Source: Polyangia bacterium (lineage in GTDB: Bacteria > Myxococcota_A > Polyangia > Nannocystales > Nannocystaceae). Taken from it: a DNA stretch of 64,000 bases. The position numbers and the translations under genes were made by a program. Each line of letters opens with the position of its first letter. Position 1 is the first letter of the stretch. The notes under the pieces were generated by a model. That model did no database searches. It was not told the origin of the DNA and saw only the letters and a program-made list of their open reading frames with translations. The stretch spans positions 310,001 through 374,000 of the forward strand of contig JAUIKS010000005.1 in NCBI GenBank assembly GCA_030430565.1, given 5' to 3'. Shown here one piece after another: positions 1-9,319 of this stretch.

Positions 1-162
1 CTCGCGGGGCGTGAACAACAATCTCGCCAGCCGCCGCAGCCGCTGCGCGCGGACCCTCGCGCGCGGGTGGTGGCGGCGCGGCGCGGCGCGCATCGAGCAC
101 CGACTGATTGTTCGTGGTTGCGCGTCGATGGAGGGGCCCGGTCTCCAGGTATAGTGGCGCGG

Positions 163-1191
163 ATGGCTCTCCAGAACACGAGCTTCTTGGACGCGTGCCG
201 TGGGCGCCGACCGACGCGAACACCGATCTGGTTGATGCGGCAAGCAGGTCGCTATTTGCCCGAGTATCGCGAGATTCGCAGCAAGGTCTCATTTCTGGAG
301 CTGACCAAGACGCCGGAGCTGTGCGCGGAGGTCACGCTCCAGCCGATCGACCGCCTCGATGTCGACGCGGCGATCCTGTTCTCGGACATCTTGGTGGTGT
401 TCGACGCGATGGGCGTCGACGTGCACTTCAACCCCGCGCCGGAGATCGAGCGGCCGGTTCGCACGGCCGCGGATGTCGCTCGCCTGCGCTGGGGCGATCC
501 ACGCGAAGACGTCCGCTACGTGCTCGACGCGGTGCAGGCGTGCAAGCGCGCGCTCGCCGAGCGCGTGCCGCTGATCGGCTTCTGCGGCGCGCCCTTCACG
601 ACCCTGAGCTACCTCGTCGAGGGCAAGGGGAGCCGCGACTACCAGCACATCAAGGGCATGATGTTCAGCGAGCCGGCGCTGTTTCACCGGCTCATGGAGT
701 CGATGACGGAGCTGCTTTGTACCTATCTCGGAGGACAGGTTGAAGCGGGCGTCGACGCGCTGCAGGTGTTCGACAGCTGGGCCGGCGCGCTCTCGCCCGC
801 CGACTACCGCGAGCACGTCTGGCCGCACATGCGGCGGCTGGTCGAGCACGTGCGCACCCTCGGGGTGCCGCTGATCGCCTTCGTCCGGGGCAACGCGAAC
901 CTGCTGCAGCAGTCCGCCGAGCTCGGCGCCGACGTGATCGGGGTCGACTGGACGATCGACTTCGCCCAGGCGATCGAGATCGTCGGCTCCGATCGCGTGG
1001 TCCAGGGCAACCTCGATCCGCAGATCCTGCTCGGGCCGGAGGAGCTGATCGAGCGGCGCGCCCGCGCGGTGCTCGACGCCGCGAAGGGAGCCCGGGCGCA
1101 CATCTTTAATTTGGGCCACGGTATCTCGCGCTACACCGACCCCGCGAAGGCGCGCTTGCTCGTGGATGTTGTCCATGGGTACGGCGCGTGA
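163..1191 (+). CDS. hemE: Uroporphyrinogen decarboxylase
   Basis: HemE removes the four acetate carboxyls of uroporphyrinogen III to give coproporphyrinogen III, a cytoplasmic step of haem synthesis. The 342-residue product has the usual length and opens with the signature IWLMRQAGRYLPEYR, which carries the substrate-binding Arg residues. It continues with FSDILV, GFCGAPFT and the C-terminal NLGHGI segment typical of the family. An open frame extends upstream to base 67, but those residues look like noise. The ATG at 163 begins the conserved N-terminus and lies 7 nt after a -10-like TATAGT (150-155). No Shine-Dalgarno is visible, so a leaderless mRNA is plausible. The next gene overlaps its 3' end. 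Identity is near certain; the start is likely. Confidence 0.96.
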   Translation: MALQNTSFLDACRGRRPTRTPIWLMRQAGRYLPEYREIRSKVSFLELTKTPELCAEVTLQPIDRLDVDAAILFSDILVVFDAMGVDVHFNPAPEIERPVRTAADVARLRWGDPREDVRYVLDAVQACKRALAERVPLIGFCGAPFTTLSYLVEGKGSRDYQHIKGMMFSEPALFHRLMESMTELLCTYLGGQVEAGVDALQVFDSWAGALSPADYREHVWPHMRRLVEHVRTLGVPLIAFVRGNANLLQQSAELGADVIGVDWTIDFAQAIEIVGSDRVVQGNLDPQILLGPEELIERRARAVLDAAKGARAHIFNLGHGISRYTDPAKARLLVDVVHGYGA

Positions 1192-1810
1192 TCGGATCCG
1201 CTCGGCCGGGGCGCGCGCGCTCTCGTCCGCGCTGATCCTGGCCCTGGCGGGCTGCAGCTCGCGTCCGCCCACGCGCGCGCCGACGGGGTCGACCGTCCTC
1301 GAGACGGGGCCAGGCCACGTGGAGGGCGCGCCGCTCCCAGATCCGACGCTCGCGCCGACCAACCGCGATGTCGGTCAGCAGCTCGAGCTGACCATCCCGC
1401 TCGTCGGCGGCGAGAGCCTGCAGCTGTCGCAGCTGCGCGGGCGCGTGGTCGTGGTCGAGTTGACCGCGACGTGGGTCGAGCGCTGGCCGGAGACCTACGC
1501 GTTCTACAACCGCATGATCACGACCTACGGACCCGAGCAGCTCGCGGTGGTCGTGGTCGTTCTCGATAACGAACGGTCGGCGCTCAGCCCGGAGCCGGGG
1601 ACCCGCGGGCCGGGCTTTGAGCTCGGCTGGGATCCGCAGGGCGCGGTCGCGGCACGGGTGCAGGCGGCCGCGCTGCCGACGGTGATCGTGCTCGATCGCG
1701 AGGGCGCGCTGGTTCATCACCAGGGCGGCGGCCCGACGGGCGCGACCGCGACGTTAGAGGGCCGCGTGCGCGAGCTCGTGGGCGCCCACGGCTCGCCTGG
1801 CTCGCCGTGA
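1175..1810 (+). CDS. Thioredoxin-fold lipoprotein lacking the CXXC motif
   Basis: The protein has a short basic N-terminus, a hydrophobic stretch and a lipobox (ALAGC), so it is a predicted lipoprotein. The mature part looks like the TlpA/redoxin fold: a strand RVVVVELTATW, a helix with YAFYNRMITTYG, then VVVVVLDNE and the cis-Pro region AALPTVIVLDREG. Where TlpA-type proteins have Cys-x-x-Cys after the Trp, this one reads VERW, so it cannot be a dithiol oxidoreductase. It may be a structural or binding variant. It overlaps the end of hemE by 17 bp. An in-frame ATG at 1166 is an alternative start. The fold call is by pattern only; the function is unknown. Confidence 0.7.
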   Translation: MGTARDRIRSAGARALSSALILALAGCSSRPPTRAPTGSTVLETGPGHVEGAPLPDPTLAPTNRDVGQQLELTIPLVGGESLQLSQLRGRVVVVELTATWVERWPETYAFYNRMITTYGPEQLAVVVVVLDNERSALSPEPGTRGPGFELGWDPQGAVAARVQAAALPTVIVLDREGALVHHQGGGPTGATATLEGRVRELVGAHGSPGSP

Positions 1811-1961
1811 GCGCCGCGACCTGCTGTGTTCACGAGCACTCGATCGTTGGCGGCCCGTCGTTGGAAATCTCGCGGCTGGATGAGTCCCGCTGTACAGAGG
1901 CCGAAGCCCGCGGCATGCTTGGCCGCGTTCGGCCCCGCGCGCGCCCAGTTGTCCGTAGTCG

Positions 1962-3125
1962 ATGTTTGAAGAGTTCATACAGCTGTTTGACGATCCCCGG
2001 ATCCGAGCGACGGCGATCGCGATCGGCTCGATCTTCCTCGCCTTCGTCATCGAGGTCGTCGTCATCAACGCGCTGCGGGTGCTCGCGTCGCGCACCGAGA
2101 CGACCCTCGACGACCTGATCGTCGCGGCGCTGCAGCGGCCGCTGTTCTTCTCGGTGATCTTCTTCGGCGTTCTGTACGCCGGTCGAGCGCTCGGCATCGC
2201 CGAAGAGTGGGACGCTCGACTCGTCAGCGTCTTGAGCACGCTCGCGGTCCTGCTGTGGACGGCCGCCGCGCTCAAGATCGGCACGGCGGTGCTGCGCAGC
2301 GCGAGCCGACACGCGCGCCCCAACGCGGTCCTTCAGCTCAGGACCGTGCCGATGTTCGACATCCTGCTCAAGCTGATCATCATCTTCGTCGCCGCCTACG
2401 GCGTGCTGGTGGCGTGGGGGGAGAACGTCGGCGCGTGGATCGCCTCGGCCGGCGTCATCGGCATCGCCATCGGCCTCGCGGCCCAGGACTCGTTGAAGAA
2501 CCTGTTCGCGGGGATCTTCATCATCGCCGACGCGCCCTACAAGATCGGCGACTACATCCGCCTCAACGACGCTGGGTTGAGCGGGACGGTCACTGACATC
2601 GGGATGCGCTCGACCCGGATCGTCACGCGCGATGACATCGAGATCAACATCCCGAACTCGGTGATCGGCAACGACAAGGTGATCAACGAGACCGCGGGGC
2701 CGTACCGAAAGGCGCGCATCGCCGCCAAGGTCTCGGTCGCCTACGGGAGCGATGTCGACGCCGTCTTCGAGGTCCTGGAGACGGTCACGCGCGAGCTGGA
2801 GGGGGTCGCCGAGAACCCCGCGCCGCACGTCCTGTTCACGGAGTTCGGCGGCTCGGGCTTGGAGTTCTCGGTGCTCGTGTGGCTCAAGGAGCCGCGCCTG
2901 CGCGAGAACCTGGTCAGCGTGCTCAACACGCGGATCTACAAGGCGCTGGCCGAGGCGGACATCGAGATCCCGTACTCGAAGCACGACGTGTTCATCAAGG
3001 AGTTCCCGGAGGGGGGGCTCAAGCCGACGGCGCGGCGGCTGGTGGTCGACGGGCAGGGCGGTCGCTCCGAGCACCACGCCGAGGCGCCGGCGGGGGCGAG
3101 GCTCGTGGCCAAGCGCGACGCGTGA
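1962..3125 (+). CDS. MscS-family small-conductance mechanosensitive channel
   Basis: This inner-membrane channel would release solutes when membrane tension rises under osmotic downshock. The 387-residue protein has several hydrophobic helices (about 15-40, 59-77, 87-110 and 133-152). These are followed by the hallmark pore helix AGVIGIAIGLAAQDSLKNLF (163-182), where the Gly/Ala packing and the conserved AQD-LKN are clear. The beta domain follows, with GDYIRL, GTVTDIGMRSTRI and IPNSVI, and then the alpha/beta cytoplasmic cage. The C-terminal 40 residues are basic, Gly/Ala-rich and not conserved. The gene stands alone between the thioredoxin-like gene and prmC. Confidence 0.93.
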   Translation: MFEEFIQLFDDPRIRATAIAIGSIFLAFVIEVVVINALRVLASRTETTLDDLIVAALQRPLFFSVIFFGVLYAGRALGIAEEWDARLVSVLSTLAVLLWTAAALKIGTAVLRSASRHARPNAVLQLRTVPMFDILLKLIIIFVAAYGVLVAWGENVGAWIASAGVIGIAIGLAAQDSLKNLFAGIFIIADAPYKIGDYIRLNDAGLSGTVTDIGMRSTRIVTRDDIEINIPNSVIGNDKVINETAGPYRKARIAAKVSVAYGSDVDAVFEVLETVTRELEGVAENPAPHVLFTEFGGSGLEFSVLVWLKEPRLRENLVSVLNTRIYKALAEADIEIPYSKHDVFIKEFPEGGLKPTARRLVVDGQGGRSEHHAEAPAGARLVAKRDA

Positions 3126-3185
3126 GGCGTCGCGTCTCGCTCGCGCGCCTGGCTTTCTACTGGGGGGTCGCCTACAAGCGCGGGG

Positions 3186-4088
3186 ATGCCGTCGCGCTCG
3201 CAGTCGTGGACCGTGTTCGAGCTCCTGAAGTGGACGACCGATCGCTTCCGCGCGGCCGGGATCGACGATCCCCGCGTCGACGCGGAGCACCTGCTCGCGC
3301 AGGCGCTGGCGTGCTCACGCGTGGATCTCTACCTGCAGCACGCGCGCTTGCTGGACGAGGCCGCGCGAGTCCCGTTTCGCGAGCTGGTCAAGCGTCGACT
3401 CGCGCGCGAGCCGGTCGCGTACATCTCGGGCACGCGGGGCTTTCACGCCCTGGACTTGGCGCTCGCGGTCGATCGCCGCGTGCTGATCCCGCGCCCGGAG
3501 ACTGAGCATCTCGTGGACTGGATCCTCGAGTGGGTGCACCCGCGCCCGGCGCCGATGCAGCGCGTGCTCGACGTCGGCACGGGCTCCGGCGCGATCGCGT
3601 TGGCGCTCAAGCACGCGCGGGAGGATCTCGAGGTCACGGCCTGCGACCGCTCGCGCGAGGCGCTGGCGGTCGCCCGCGCGAACGCGGAGAAGCATGGCCT
3701 CGAGGTCACGTGGATCGAGTCGGATCTCCTGGACTCGATCCCGATCCCGGTCGGCGGCTGGACCGCGATCGCGGCCAACTTGCCCTACATCCCGACCGCG
3801 GACCTCCAAGGCCTGCAGCCGGAGGTTCGCGACTACGAGCCGCTCACGGCGCTCGACGGCGGCGCCGACGGTCTCGACTTGGTGCGGCGGCTGGTCCGCG
3901 GCTGCGCGCAGCACGGGGTGCTGGCGCCCTGCGCCCGGGTGTTTTTGGAGATCGGGATCGGCCAGGCGAACGCGACCGCCGAGCTGCTCACCGCCCACGG
4001 TTTTGTGGAGGTCGAGCAGCGCAAGGACCTCGCCGGGATCGCGCGGGTCGTGTCGGGCGAGTGGCCCGGCGCCGAATCGACGCCCTAG
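3186..4088 (+). CDS. prmC: Peptide chain release factor N5-glutamine methyltransferase
   Basis: PrmC methylates the Gln of the GGQ motif in release factors RF1 and RF2 using S-adenosylmethionine. The 300-residue product has the N-terminal helical domain with the YISGTRGFHAL segment, RVLIPRPETEHLVD, the SAM-binding loop DVGTGSGAIAL (129-139) and the Gln-binding NLPY motif (198-201; NPPY in many homologues). Near the end are GADGLDLVRRL and FLEIGIGQ. In many deltaproteobacteria prmC lies directly beside murA and hisG. Here murA is about 3.9 kb downstream, separated by other genes. The stop codon overlaps that of the convergent cpoB-like gene. Confidence 0.95.
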   Translation: MPSRSQSWTVFELLKWTTDRFRAAGIDDPRVDAEHLLAQALACSRVDLYLQHARLLDEAARVPFRELVKRRLAREPVAYISGTRGFHALDLALAVDRRVLIPRPETEHLVDWILEWVHPRPAPMQRVLDVGTGSGAIALALKHAREDLEVTACDRSREALAVARANAEKHGLEVTWIESDLLDSIPIPVGGWTAIAANLPYIPTADLQGLQPEVRDYEPLTALDGGADGLDLVRRLVRGCAQHGVLAPCARVFLEIGIGQANATAELLTAHGFVEVEQRKDLAGIARVVSGEWPGAESTP

Positions 4089-5059
4089 ATCTTGCGCGTC
4101 TTCTTGCTGGACTTCTTGCTCGCGGCGCTCGAGTCGGTCGCCTTGTTGACGCCGCGCTCACCGGCCGCGCCGGCGCCCTGGTCGTCACGGTCGAGGCAGA
4201 TCTCGCCCTTGTCTTTGCTCAGGATGTTGATCTGGCCGCTCGCGGCGGTCTTGTACTTGGCGGGCGCGCCGGTAGCTTCGTCGAGGATCGCGGTGAAGTA
4301 GGCGATCGCGTTCTTGCACTGCCCGAGGCGGGCGAAGGCGAGCCCCGAGTAGTAGAGCGCGTCGGGGAGCACGTCGGACTCTTTGTGCTCCTGGATGATC
4401 TTGTAGAACTCGCCGAGCGCGCTCTTGTAGTCGCGCTCGTTGTAGAAGGTCTGACCGATCTTGAACTTGACCCGCGGGAGGCCGGCGTCGCCGGGGTAGC
4501 GGGCCTCGTAGGTCCGATAGAGCCGACGGGCGTTCTTGTAGCTCTTCTGCTTGGCGAGGCGGTCAGCCTCGGCGAGCAGCTGGGTCTTGCCCTCGGGGAT
4601 GTTGGTGGCCTCGTCGAGCTTTTTCTCAAGGGTGCCGAGGCGCTCGTCGAGGTCGCCGCGCAGCTCGACGAGCTGCTGGCTGGTGGAGGACGAGACGTAG
4701 CTGGCTTGGTCGGCGGAGCCGCGCAGCTCACGGACCTGATCCTCGACGTCGTCCATGCGCACGCCGATGCCGGCCTGGCTGCCGCGCAGGGTCAGCTCGG
4801 CGGCGGAGATCTTCTCGGTGAGCTCGGCGAGGCGCTGCTCGGCCTCGATGATCTTGTCATCGAGCTCGGCGCTCTCGCTGTCCTGGGCGCGCTCGAGGGC
4901 CGCGACCTTGCCGGCGAGCTCGTCGTGCTGCGACTTGAGCGTGAGGCAGCCGGTCGAGCCTAGAGGGAAGAGGAGCGTCACGATCGCCAACACGCAGCTC
5001 GCGGGGCGCGAGCTGCGTGCTTTCGATCGCCTTGGCAGGGCGAAGCTGGAATGTTGCAT
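4085..5059 (-). CDS. cpoB: CpoB/YbgF-like Tol-Pal system lipoprotein
   Basis: CpoB proteins act in the periplasm and coordinate Tol-Pal constriction with peptidoglycan synthesis. This 324-residue protein has a basic N-terminus, a hydrophobic signal and a lipobox with Cys38 (GSTGC). A coiled coil follows (about 45-150, heptad-like Leu/Ala/Glu), then TPR repeats (about 165-290) with the phrases YKNARRLYRTYEARYPG and DALYYSGLAFARLGQC. The tail is Lys/Ser-rich. The ATG shares its A with the TGA stop of pal (TGATG), which indicates translational coupling. A GTG one codon earlier is the alternative start. E. coli CpoB is soluble, so the lipid anchor is a difference. The order pal-cpoB is conserved, but tolB is not adjacent. 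Confidence 0.82.
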   Translation of the reverse strand: MQHSSFALPRRSKARSSRPASCVLAIVTLLFPLGSTGCLTLKSQHDELAGKVAALERAQDSESAELDDKIIEAEQRLAELTEKISAAELTLRGSQAGIGVRMDDVEDQVRELRGSADQASYVSSSTSQQLVELRGDLDERLGTLEKKLDEATNIPEGKTQLLAEADRLAKQKSYKNARRLYRTYEARYPGDAGLPRVKFKIGQTFYNERDYKSALGEFYKIIQEHKESDVLPDALYYSGLAFARLGQCKNAIAYFTAILDEATGAPAKYKTAASGQINILSKDKGEICLDRDDQGAGAAGERGVNKATDSSAASKKSSKKTRKI

Positions 5060-5916
5060 CACTGCGGGAGGAACTGGACGCGGCGATCCTTGGACATGCT
5101 GCCCTCATCGGTCCCAGTGGCCTCGAGCGAGCCCTTGGAGATGACCTGGAGCTTATCGGCGGGGACCCCGAGGGTCCCGAGGAACTCCTTGACCGACTGG
5201 CCGCGGCGGTCGGTGAGCATGATGTTGTACTCCTCGGTGCCGCGCGAGTCGGCGTGGGCCTCGAGGATGTAGGTCCCGGGCGAGTTCATGATGCACTCGG
5301 CGGCGGCCTGAAGGGCCTGCTGGGTCTCCGGGGTCAGCTTGGGGCTGTCGAAGCCGAAGTAGACGGCGCCGACGTTGCACGGGTCCGTCGCGTTCTCGTC
5401 GCTGTAGCCGCCCGAGAACACGCACATCCCGGCGTCACAGATCTCGTCCATGGCGCACTCGTCGTCGGTCTGACACGAGCCACCGCCCATGCCGCCGCCG
5501 CCGCCCGCGTCACAGCGGCCGGTGCCCATGTTGCAGGTCCCCGGGGAGCAGTCGAAGTCCTCGGTGCAGGGCTGGCAGGAGCCGGCCTTGCAGACGAGTC
5601 CGTTGATGCACTCGGCCGACTGCACACAGGGCGCGCCGACGCCTTCTCCGCCCGCGCCGGCGCCACCGTCGATGGTCGCGGGGTCCTGGCAGCGGAACTC
5701 GTGGCACTTGGTCATCGGCGCCTTGTCAGTGCAGTCGGCGTCGGTCTTACAGTTCTGGCAGGTGCCCTCGATGCACGTCTCCCCCAGCTCCTGCTTGCAG
5801 TGCTTGTCTTTCTTGCAGAGCGGATACTCCGGCGGCTTGCATGCCGGGATCAACGCGAGCGAGATGACGCCGAGGGCGAGCAGGTGTGGTGTCAGCCGGG
5901 ACAGCATTGCACGCAT
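5059..5916 (-). CDS. pal: Peptidoglycan-associated OmpA-domain lipoprotein with Cys-rich region
   Basis: The 285-residue precursor has a signal with lipobox Cys26 (LIPAC). A Cys-rich middle of about four short repeats (patterns such as DADC, GTC and DFDCSPGTC) and a Gly-rich linker follow. About residues 185-285 form an OmpA-like peptidoglycan-binding domain (VYFGFDS, EAHADSRGTEEYN, LTDRRGQSV). The Asp and Arg of these motifs bind diaminopimelate in Pal/OmpA. The Cys-rich insert resembles repeats common in myxobacterial surface proteins and is absent from ordinary Pal. The ATG at 5916 has GGAG 9 nt upstream; an open frame extends further but lacks support. The gene is coupled to cpoB downstream. 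Confidence 0.85.
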   Translation of the reverse strand: MRAMLSRLTPHLLALGVISLALIPACKPPEYPLCKKDKHCKQELGETCIEGTCQNCKTDADCTDKAPMTKCHEFRCQDPATIDGGAGAGGEGVGAPCVQSAECINGLVCKAGSCQPCTEDFDCSPGTCNMGTGRCDAGGGGGMGGGSCQTDDECAMDEICDAGMCVFSGGYSDENATDPCNVGAVYFGFDSPKLTPETQQALQAAAECIMNSPGTYILEAHADSRGTEEYNIMLTDRRGQSVKEFLGTLGVPADKLQVISKGSLEATGTDEGSMSKDRRVQFLPQ

Positions 5917-6385
5917 GATTACAGACTCCGGGAGGGCGATGCGAATTTCCGAGGTTATCTCGGTCACAGGGTCGTGGGCGCGACCGTCGCCAAGGGATAT
6001 CTCCCGCTGTATCGCAGTGTCAACCGCGCGACATCACCGAGCGCGGGCGATGTCGTCGGTGACACGGCGAGGACGCCCCCCGTGGACGGTCTATTCCACG
6101 CATCGCGCGGCCCGTGGTTATGCCGCGATTCCTCCCGAGGTACGCGAGAAGCGCAGCACGCGGCGCGTGCTGGCAAAATCGCAGGCTCGCGGAGGACGCC
6201 GCCGCGTGAGCTGCTCCGGTCGCGCGCAACGATTGCTCGAGATGATCCGCGCGTTGGGCACCACCAAGGACGCGTGACGGCTGCGCGGACGCGCCCGCGG
6301 GCCGAGCGGCGCGTGAGCGGACGTAGCTTTTGCTCCGCGTTGGGCTCTGGCATTGTCTGCGACCGTGGGCGTCAGCGACAAGACG
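5917..6385. other. Intergenic region upstream of pal and the 94-aa gene
   Basis: About 470 bases lie between the divergent pal and the small gene at 6386. The only clear element is the pal Shine-Dalgarno (GGAG, about 5926-5929 read on the minus strand). Open frames cross the region on both strands but are Arg/Ala/Pro-rich and resemble no protein. I see no RNA gene or clear hairpin. Confidence 0.5.
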
Positions 6386-6670
6386 ATGTTCGAAATCTAC
6401 CGCGAGACCGACTACAATCGCGCATTCCACTTCGTGTTCTACACAGATCTCGAAGAGCACGCGCGCGACGACGTCATATCGAAGGCGGCCAGCGGGGACA
6501 CGGTGTTCTCGGGTTTCATCGACGACGCGAAGAAAGAGGCGGCGCGCGAGGCGATCGCCGCGATGGTCGACGAGCTGAACGACATGCACGAGGACGACGC
6601 GGGGATCTCCAAGGACGAGGTCGAGCGACGACTCGCGGAGTTCTTGGTCGCGGGCGGAGACAAGGGTTGA
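6386..6670 (+). CDS. Small conserved-looking acidic protein of unknown function
   Basis: The 94-residue product starts MFEIYRETDYNRAFHFVFYT and continues with a helical, acidic part (DDAKKEAAREAIAAMVDELN). It has no signal peptide, membrane segment or Cys. The aromatic N-terminus followed by amphipathic helices looks like a folded cytoplasmic protein. I do not recognise the family. In-frame GTG (6365) and TTG (6353) codons are alternative starts, and none has a good Shine-Dalgarno. The stop codon is 26 nt before the start chosen for the next gene, so the two may be co-transcribed. Confidence 0.6.
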   Translation: MFEIYRETDYNRAFHFVFYTDLEEHARDDVISKAASGDTVFSGFIDDAKKEAAREAIAAMVDELNDMHEDDAGISKDEVERRLAEFLVAGGDKG

Positions 6671-6696
6671 GGCTCGCCGGAGGACGCGCGCCTGGC

Positions 6697-7977
6697 GTGC
6701 GCTCGTCCTCATTCGTGTCGCTCTTCTATTACTGTTGCGCCTGTTGCTCCGTGGCGGTCGCGGTGGCGCTGATGAGCGCCTGCGATGCGGCGCCCGAGCC
6801 CGTCGGCAGTGATTCCGAGCTGCTCTCGGCGTATTCGCTCGCGCTCGCGCCGTCGCAGACGCGCGTCGCCGGCCTCTCGTGGGGGAGCCCCGACGATCCA
6901 GCGTGTCCCTGGGTCTACCGGGTTCGCGTCGCGGAGGACATGCCCGAGCAGCTGGCGCGCGTGACTCGGCGCCCGCCAGAGCGCTCCGAGCATCTCCTCG
7001 TCCTCGGCCGTGCGCCAGGGTCGAAGGATGGTGTGCCCGGCGGCGCGCTCCCAGAGCGCGCGGTGTTCTCCGGACGCTTGGCGTTCTCCGGACCGCGGAC
7101 GAAGGATCGACCCCTGCGTCGCGAGTGGTTTCTCTCGCGCTCGCAGATCGGGCCGGCGTCGCCCGACGCGGCGTGCCAGGAGCGGACGTGGGATCCGGTC
7201 GAGGACGCGCTCGCGCTCGGTTGGCCGCGCTTGCCAGGGCGCGTCACGGCGGTGGGCGAGCGCTGGACCGGGACGCGGGTCGAGAGCCGGTGCAATCGAC
7301 TCGCCTGCTACAGCCCCGAGCTGAACCGCGGCGGGATCGATGCCGATACGCCGCCCTGCGTCACGATGTCGTGGGCGGAGCGGCTGCGCGAGCTCTTGGT
7401 GCTGGCGGACGGCACCCACGTCGCGGTGATCACGAGCGAGTGGAATGACGGTCACCCCGAGGGGGTCGGCGTCTCGAGTCAGCGCACGGCGGTCGTTGAG
7501 CTCTCCACAGGTCGGTTGCTGCGCGCCGAGGTCGAGATCCATCACACGATCCTCGGCGTCGAGCGCCGACTCGAGATCGACGCGGTGGACGCCTGCCCCG
7601 GCGGCCTGGTCGCGGCGGGGTGGCAGCGGGAGGCAGACGTGACGAGCGCGGTAGAGGCGGCCAGCTCGGTCTACGCCGATCCACGGGCGCATCGCCGCAG
7701 CGCCTCCAAGAATAAGAACAACAAGCAACGTGGAGGCGGCGCGACGCGGCCGATCGTGACGCCGCGGCCGATCCCGCCGATGGTTGTTCCGGCACCTTCG
7801 CCTTCGCCTTCGCCCGCGTCGAGCGAGGACGCGGTTGCGAAGCCGCCCGTGATCACGACGCCTGCTCCGTCGCCTGCGGGCGACGGCGCGGGCGCGGAAA
7901 CGCCAGCCGACGTCGATTCGGGCGTGTCCGCGGAAGACGCCGCCTCGGCTCCGCGTCAGGAACAAGACAATGGATAA
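6697..7977 (+). CDS. Lipoprotein of unknown function with Pro-rich C-terminus
   Basis: The predicted precursor (426 residues from GTG 6697) has a Cys-rich hydrophobic signal ending in a lipobox (LMSAC, Cys29). About 300 residues of mixed composition follow, with scattered Cys ([21 protein letters not shown]). A basic Asn/Lys patch leads into a Pro/Ser/Ala-rich tail. GGAGGA lies 12 nt before the GTG; a TTG at 6667 is the alternative start. The last codons overlap the murA start by 8 bp, so translation is probably coupled. The open frame continues far upstream, but that part is antisense to pal-cpoB and not believable. No known domain is recognised. Confidence 0.7.
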   Translation: MRSSSFVSLFYYCCACCSVAVAVALMSACDAAPEPVGSDSELLSAYSLALAPSQTRVAGLSWGSPDDPACPWVYRVRVAEDMPEQLARVTRRPPERSEHLLVLGRAPGSKDGVPGGALPERAVFSGRLAFSGPRTKDRPLRREWFLSRSQIGPASPDAACQERTWDPVEDALALGWPRLPGRVTAVGERWTGTRVESRCNRLACYSPELNRGGIDADTPPCVTMSWAERLRELLVLADGTHVAVITSEWNDGHPEGVGVSSQRTAVVELSTGRLLRAEVEIHHTILGVERRLEIDAVDACPGGLVAAGWQREADVTSAVEAASSVYADPRAHRRSASKNKNNKQRGGGATRPIVTPRPIPPMVVPAPSPSPSPASSEDAVAKPPVITTPAPSPAGDGAGAETPADVDSGVSAEDAASAPRQEQDNG

Positions 7978-9247
7978 GATCGTCATTCACGGGGGGCCCC
8001 GACTGCGCGGAGAGATCCGGGTGCTCGGAGCCAAGAACGCCGCCCTCCCAACGCAGTGCGCCGCGTTACTCGCGGACGGTCCGACGACCCTGCGGCATCT
8101 GCCGCAGCTCAGCGACGTGCGGACGATGAATCGCCTGCTGACGGGTCTCGGCTGCGAGGTCGCGGGCGAGCGCACGCTCACCATCGATCCGACGGGGGTC
8201 GGCGCAGGCTCGCTCGAGGCGCCCTACGACCTCGTTAAGACGATGCGCGCCTCGGTGACCGTGATGGGTCCGCTGCTCGCTCGGTACGGGCGCGCGCGCG
8301 TGTCGTTGCCCGGCGGCTGCGCGATCGGGGCGCGCCCGATCGATCAGCACCTGCGCGGGCTCGAGGCGCTGGGGGCCGAGGTCACGCTCAAGCACGGCTA
8401 TGTGGAGACGCGCGCGCCGGGTCCAGAGCACCGGCTGAAGGGGGCGCGTTTTAAGTTCGATCTCGTCACGGTCGGCGGGACGCAGAACGTGATGATGGCG
8501 GCGACCTTGGCCCGCGGCTCGACGCGGCTCGAGAACGTCGCGCGCGAGCCCGAGGTCGTCGAGCTGGCGCTCGTGCTCAACAAGATGGGCGCGCGAATCC
8601 GCGGGGCTGGCACGCCGGTGATCGAGATCGAGGGCGTCGACTCGCTCTCGGGGATCGATCACGCGATCCTGCCCGATCGAATCGAGGCCGGGACGTTCAT
8701 GGTCGCGGCCGCGATCACGAGGGGCGATGTCGTGCTCAAGGACGCGCCGGTCGATCACATGCACTCGGTGATCGAGACGCTGGAGTCGGCGGGGGTGGTC
8801 TGTCAGCCTGTGCCCGACGGCCTGCGCGTGATCGGCCCCGAGGAGCTGGCGCCGATCCACGTGACCACCCTCCCCCACCCCGGCTTCCCCACCGACATGC
8901 AGGCGCAGATGACGGTGCTCGCGGTCATGGCGAAGGGCCGGAGCACGGTGACGGAGACGATCTTCGAGAATCGCTTCATGCACGTTCCCGAGCTTTGTCG
9001 GCTGGGCGCGGATATCCGCGTCAACGGCAACACCGCCGAGGTCTTCGGCGCGACGCCGCTTAGCGGGACGACCGTGATGGCCACCGACCTGCGCGCGAGC
9101 GCGAGCCTCGTGATCGCGGGCTTGGTCGCCGACGGCGTGACCGAGGTCCGCCGCGTCTACCATCTCGACCGCGGCTACGAGACCATCGAGAAGCGCCTGC
9201 GGCCGCTGGGCGCGCGAATTGAGCGGGTCCACGGGGCAAAAAGCTAA
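7970..9247 (+). CDS. murA: UDP-N-acetylglucosamine 1-carboxyvinyltransferase
   Basis: MurA transfers enolpyruvate from PEP to UDP-GlcNAc, the first committed step of peptidoglycan synthesis in the cytoplasm. The 425-residue protein is full length for the family. It has the N-terminal [20 protein letters not shown], then [19 protein letters not shown] and the catalytic loop [11 protein letters not shown] with Cys117, the residue alkylated by fosfomycin in E. coli MurA (Cys115). The C-terminal segments [10 protein letters not shown] and [12 protein letters not shown] are also typical. The ATG lies inside the 3' end of the preceding lipoprotein gene. hisG follows, a linkage common in deltaproteobacteria. 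Confidence 0.97.
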   Translation: MDKIVIHGGPRLRGEIRVLGAKNAALPTQCAALLADGPTTLRHLPQLSDVRTMNRLLTGLGCEVAGERTLTIDPTGVGAGSLEAPYDLVKTMRASVTVMGPLLARYGRARVSLPGGCAIGARPIDQHLRGLEALGAEVTLKHGYVETRAPGPEHRLKGARFKFDLVTVGGTQNVMMAATLARGSTRLENVAREPEVVELALVLNKMGARIRGAGTPVIEIEGVDSLSGIDHAILPDRIEAGTFMVAAAITRGDVVLKDAPVDHMHSVIETLESAGVVCQPVPDGLRVIGPEELAPIHVTTLPHPGFPTDMQAQMTVLAVMAKGRSTVTETIFENRFMHVPELCRLGADIRVNGNTAEVFGATPLSGTTVMATDLRASASLVIAGLVADGVTEVRRVYHLDRGYETIEKRLRPLGARIERVHGAKS

Positions 9248-9319
9248 CCCTGGGTCGCGGTCGCGGTGGCATCCGCTGCTACAACGGGCCCCGTGCAGGA
9301 CTCGAGGAGCGAACGCGAG

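Noticed and set aside
1..162. End of an upstream gene before hemE
   Set aside because: The open frames here are short and Arg-rich, and only the -10-like TATAGT at 150-155 is of note.
5017..6696. Long plus-strand open frame running into the lipoprotein gene at 6697
   Set aside because: It is antisense to pal-cpoB, whose motifs are clear. Its composition is Arg/Gly/Val noise typical of shadow frames in high-GC DNA; only the part from about 6697 is believable.
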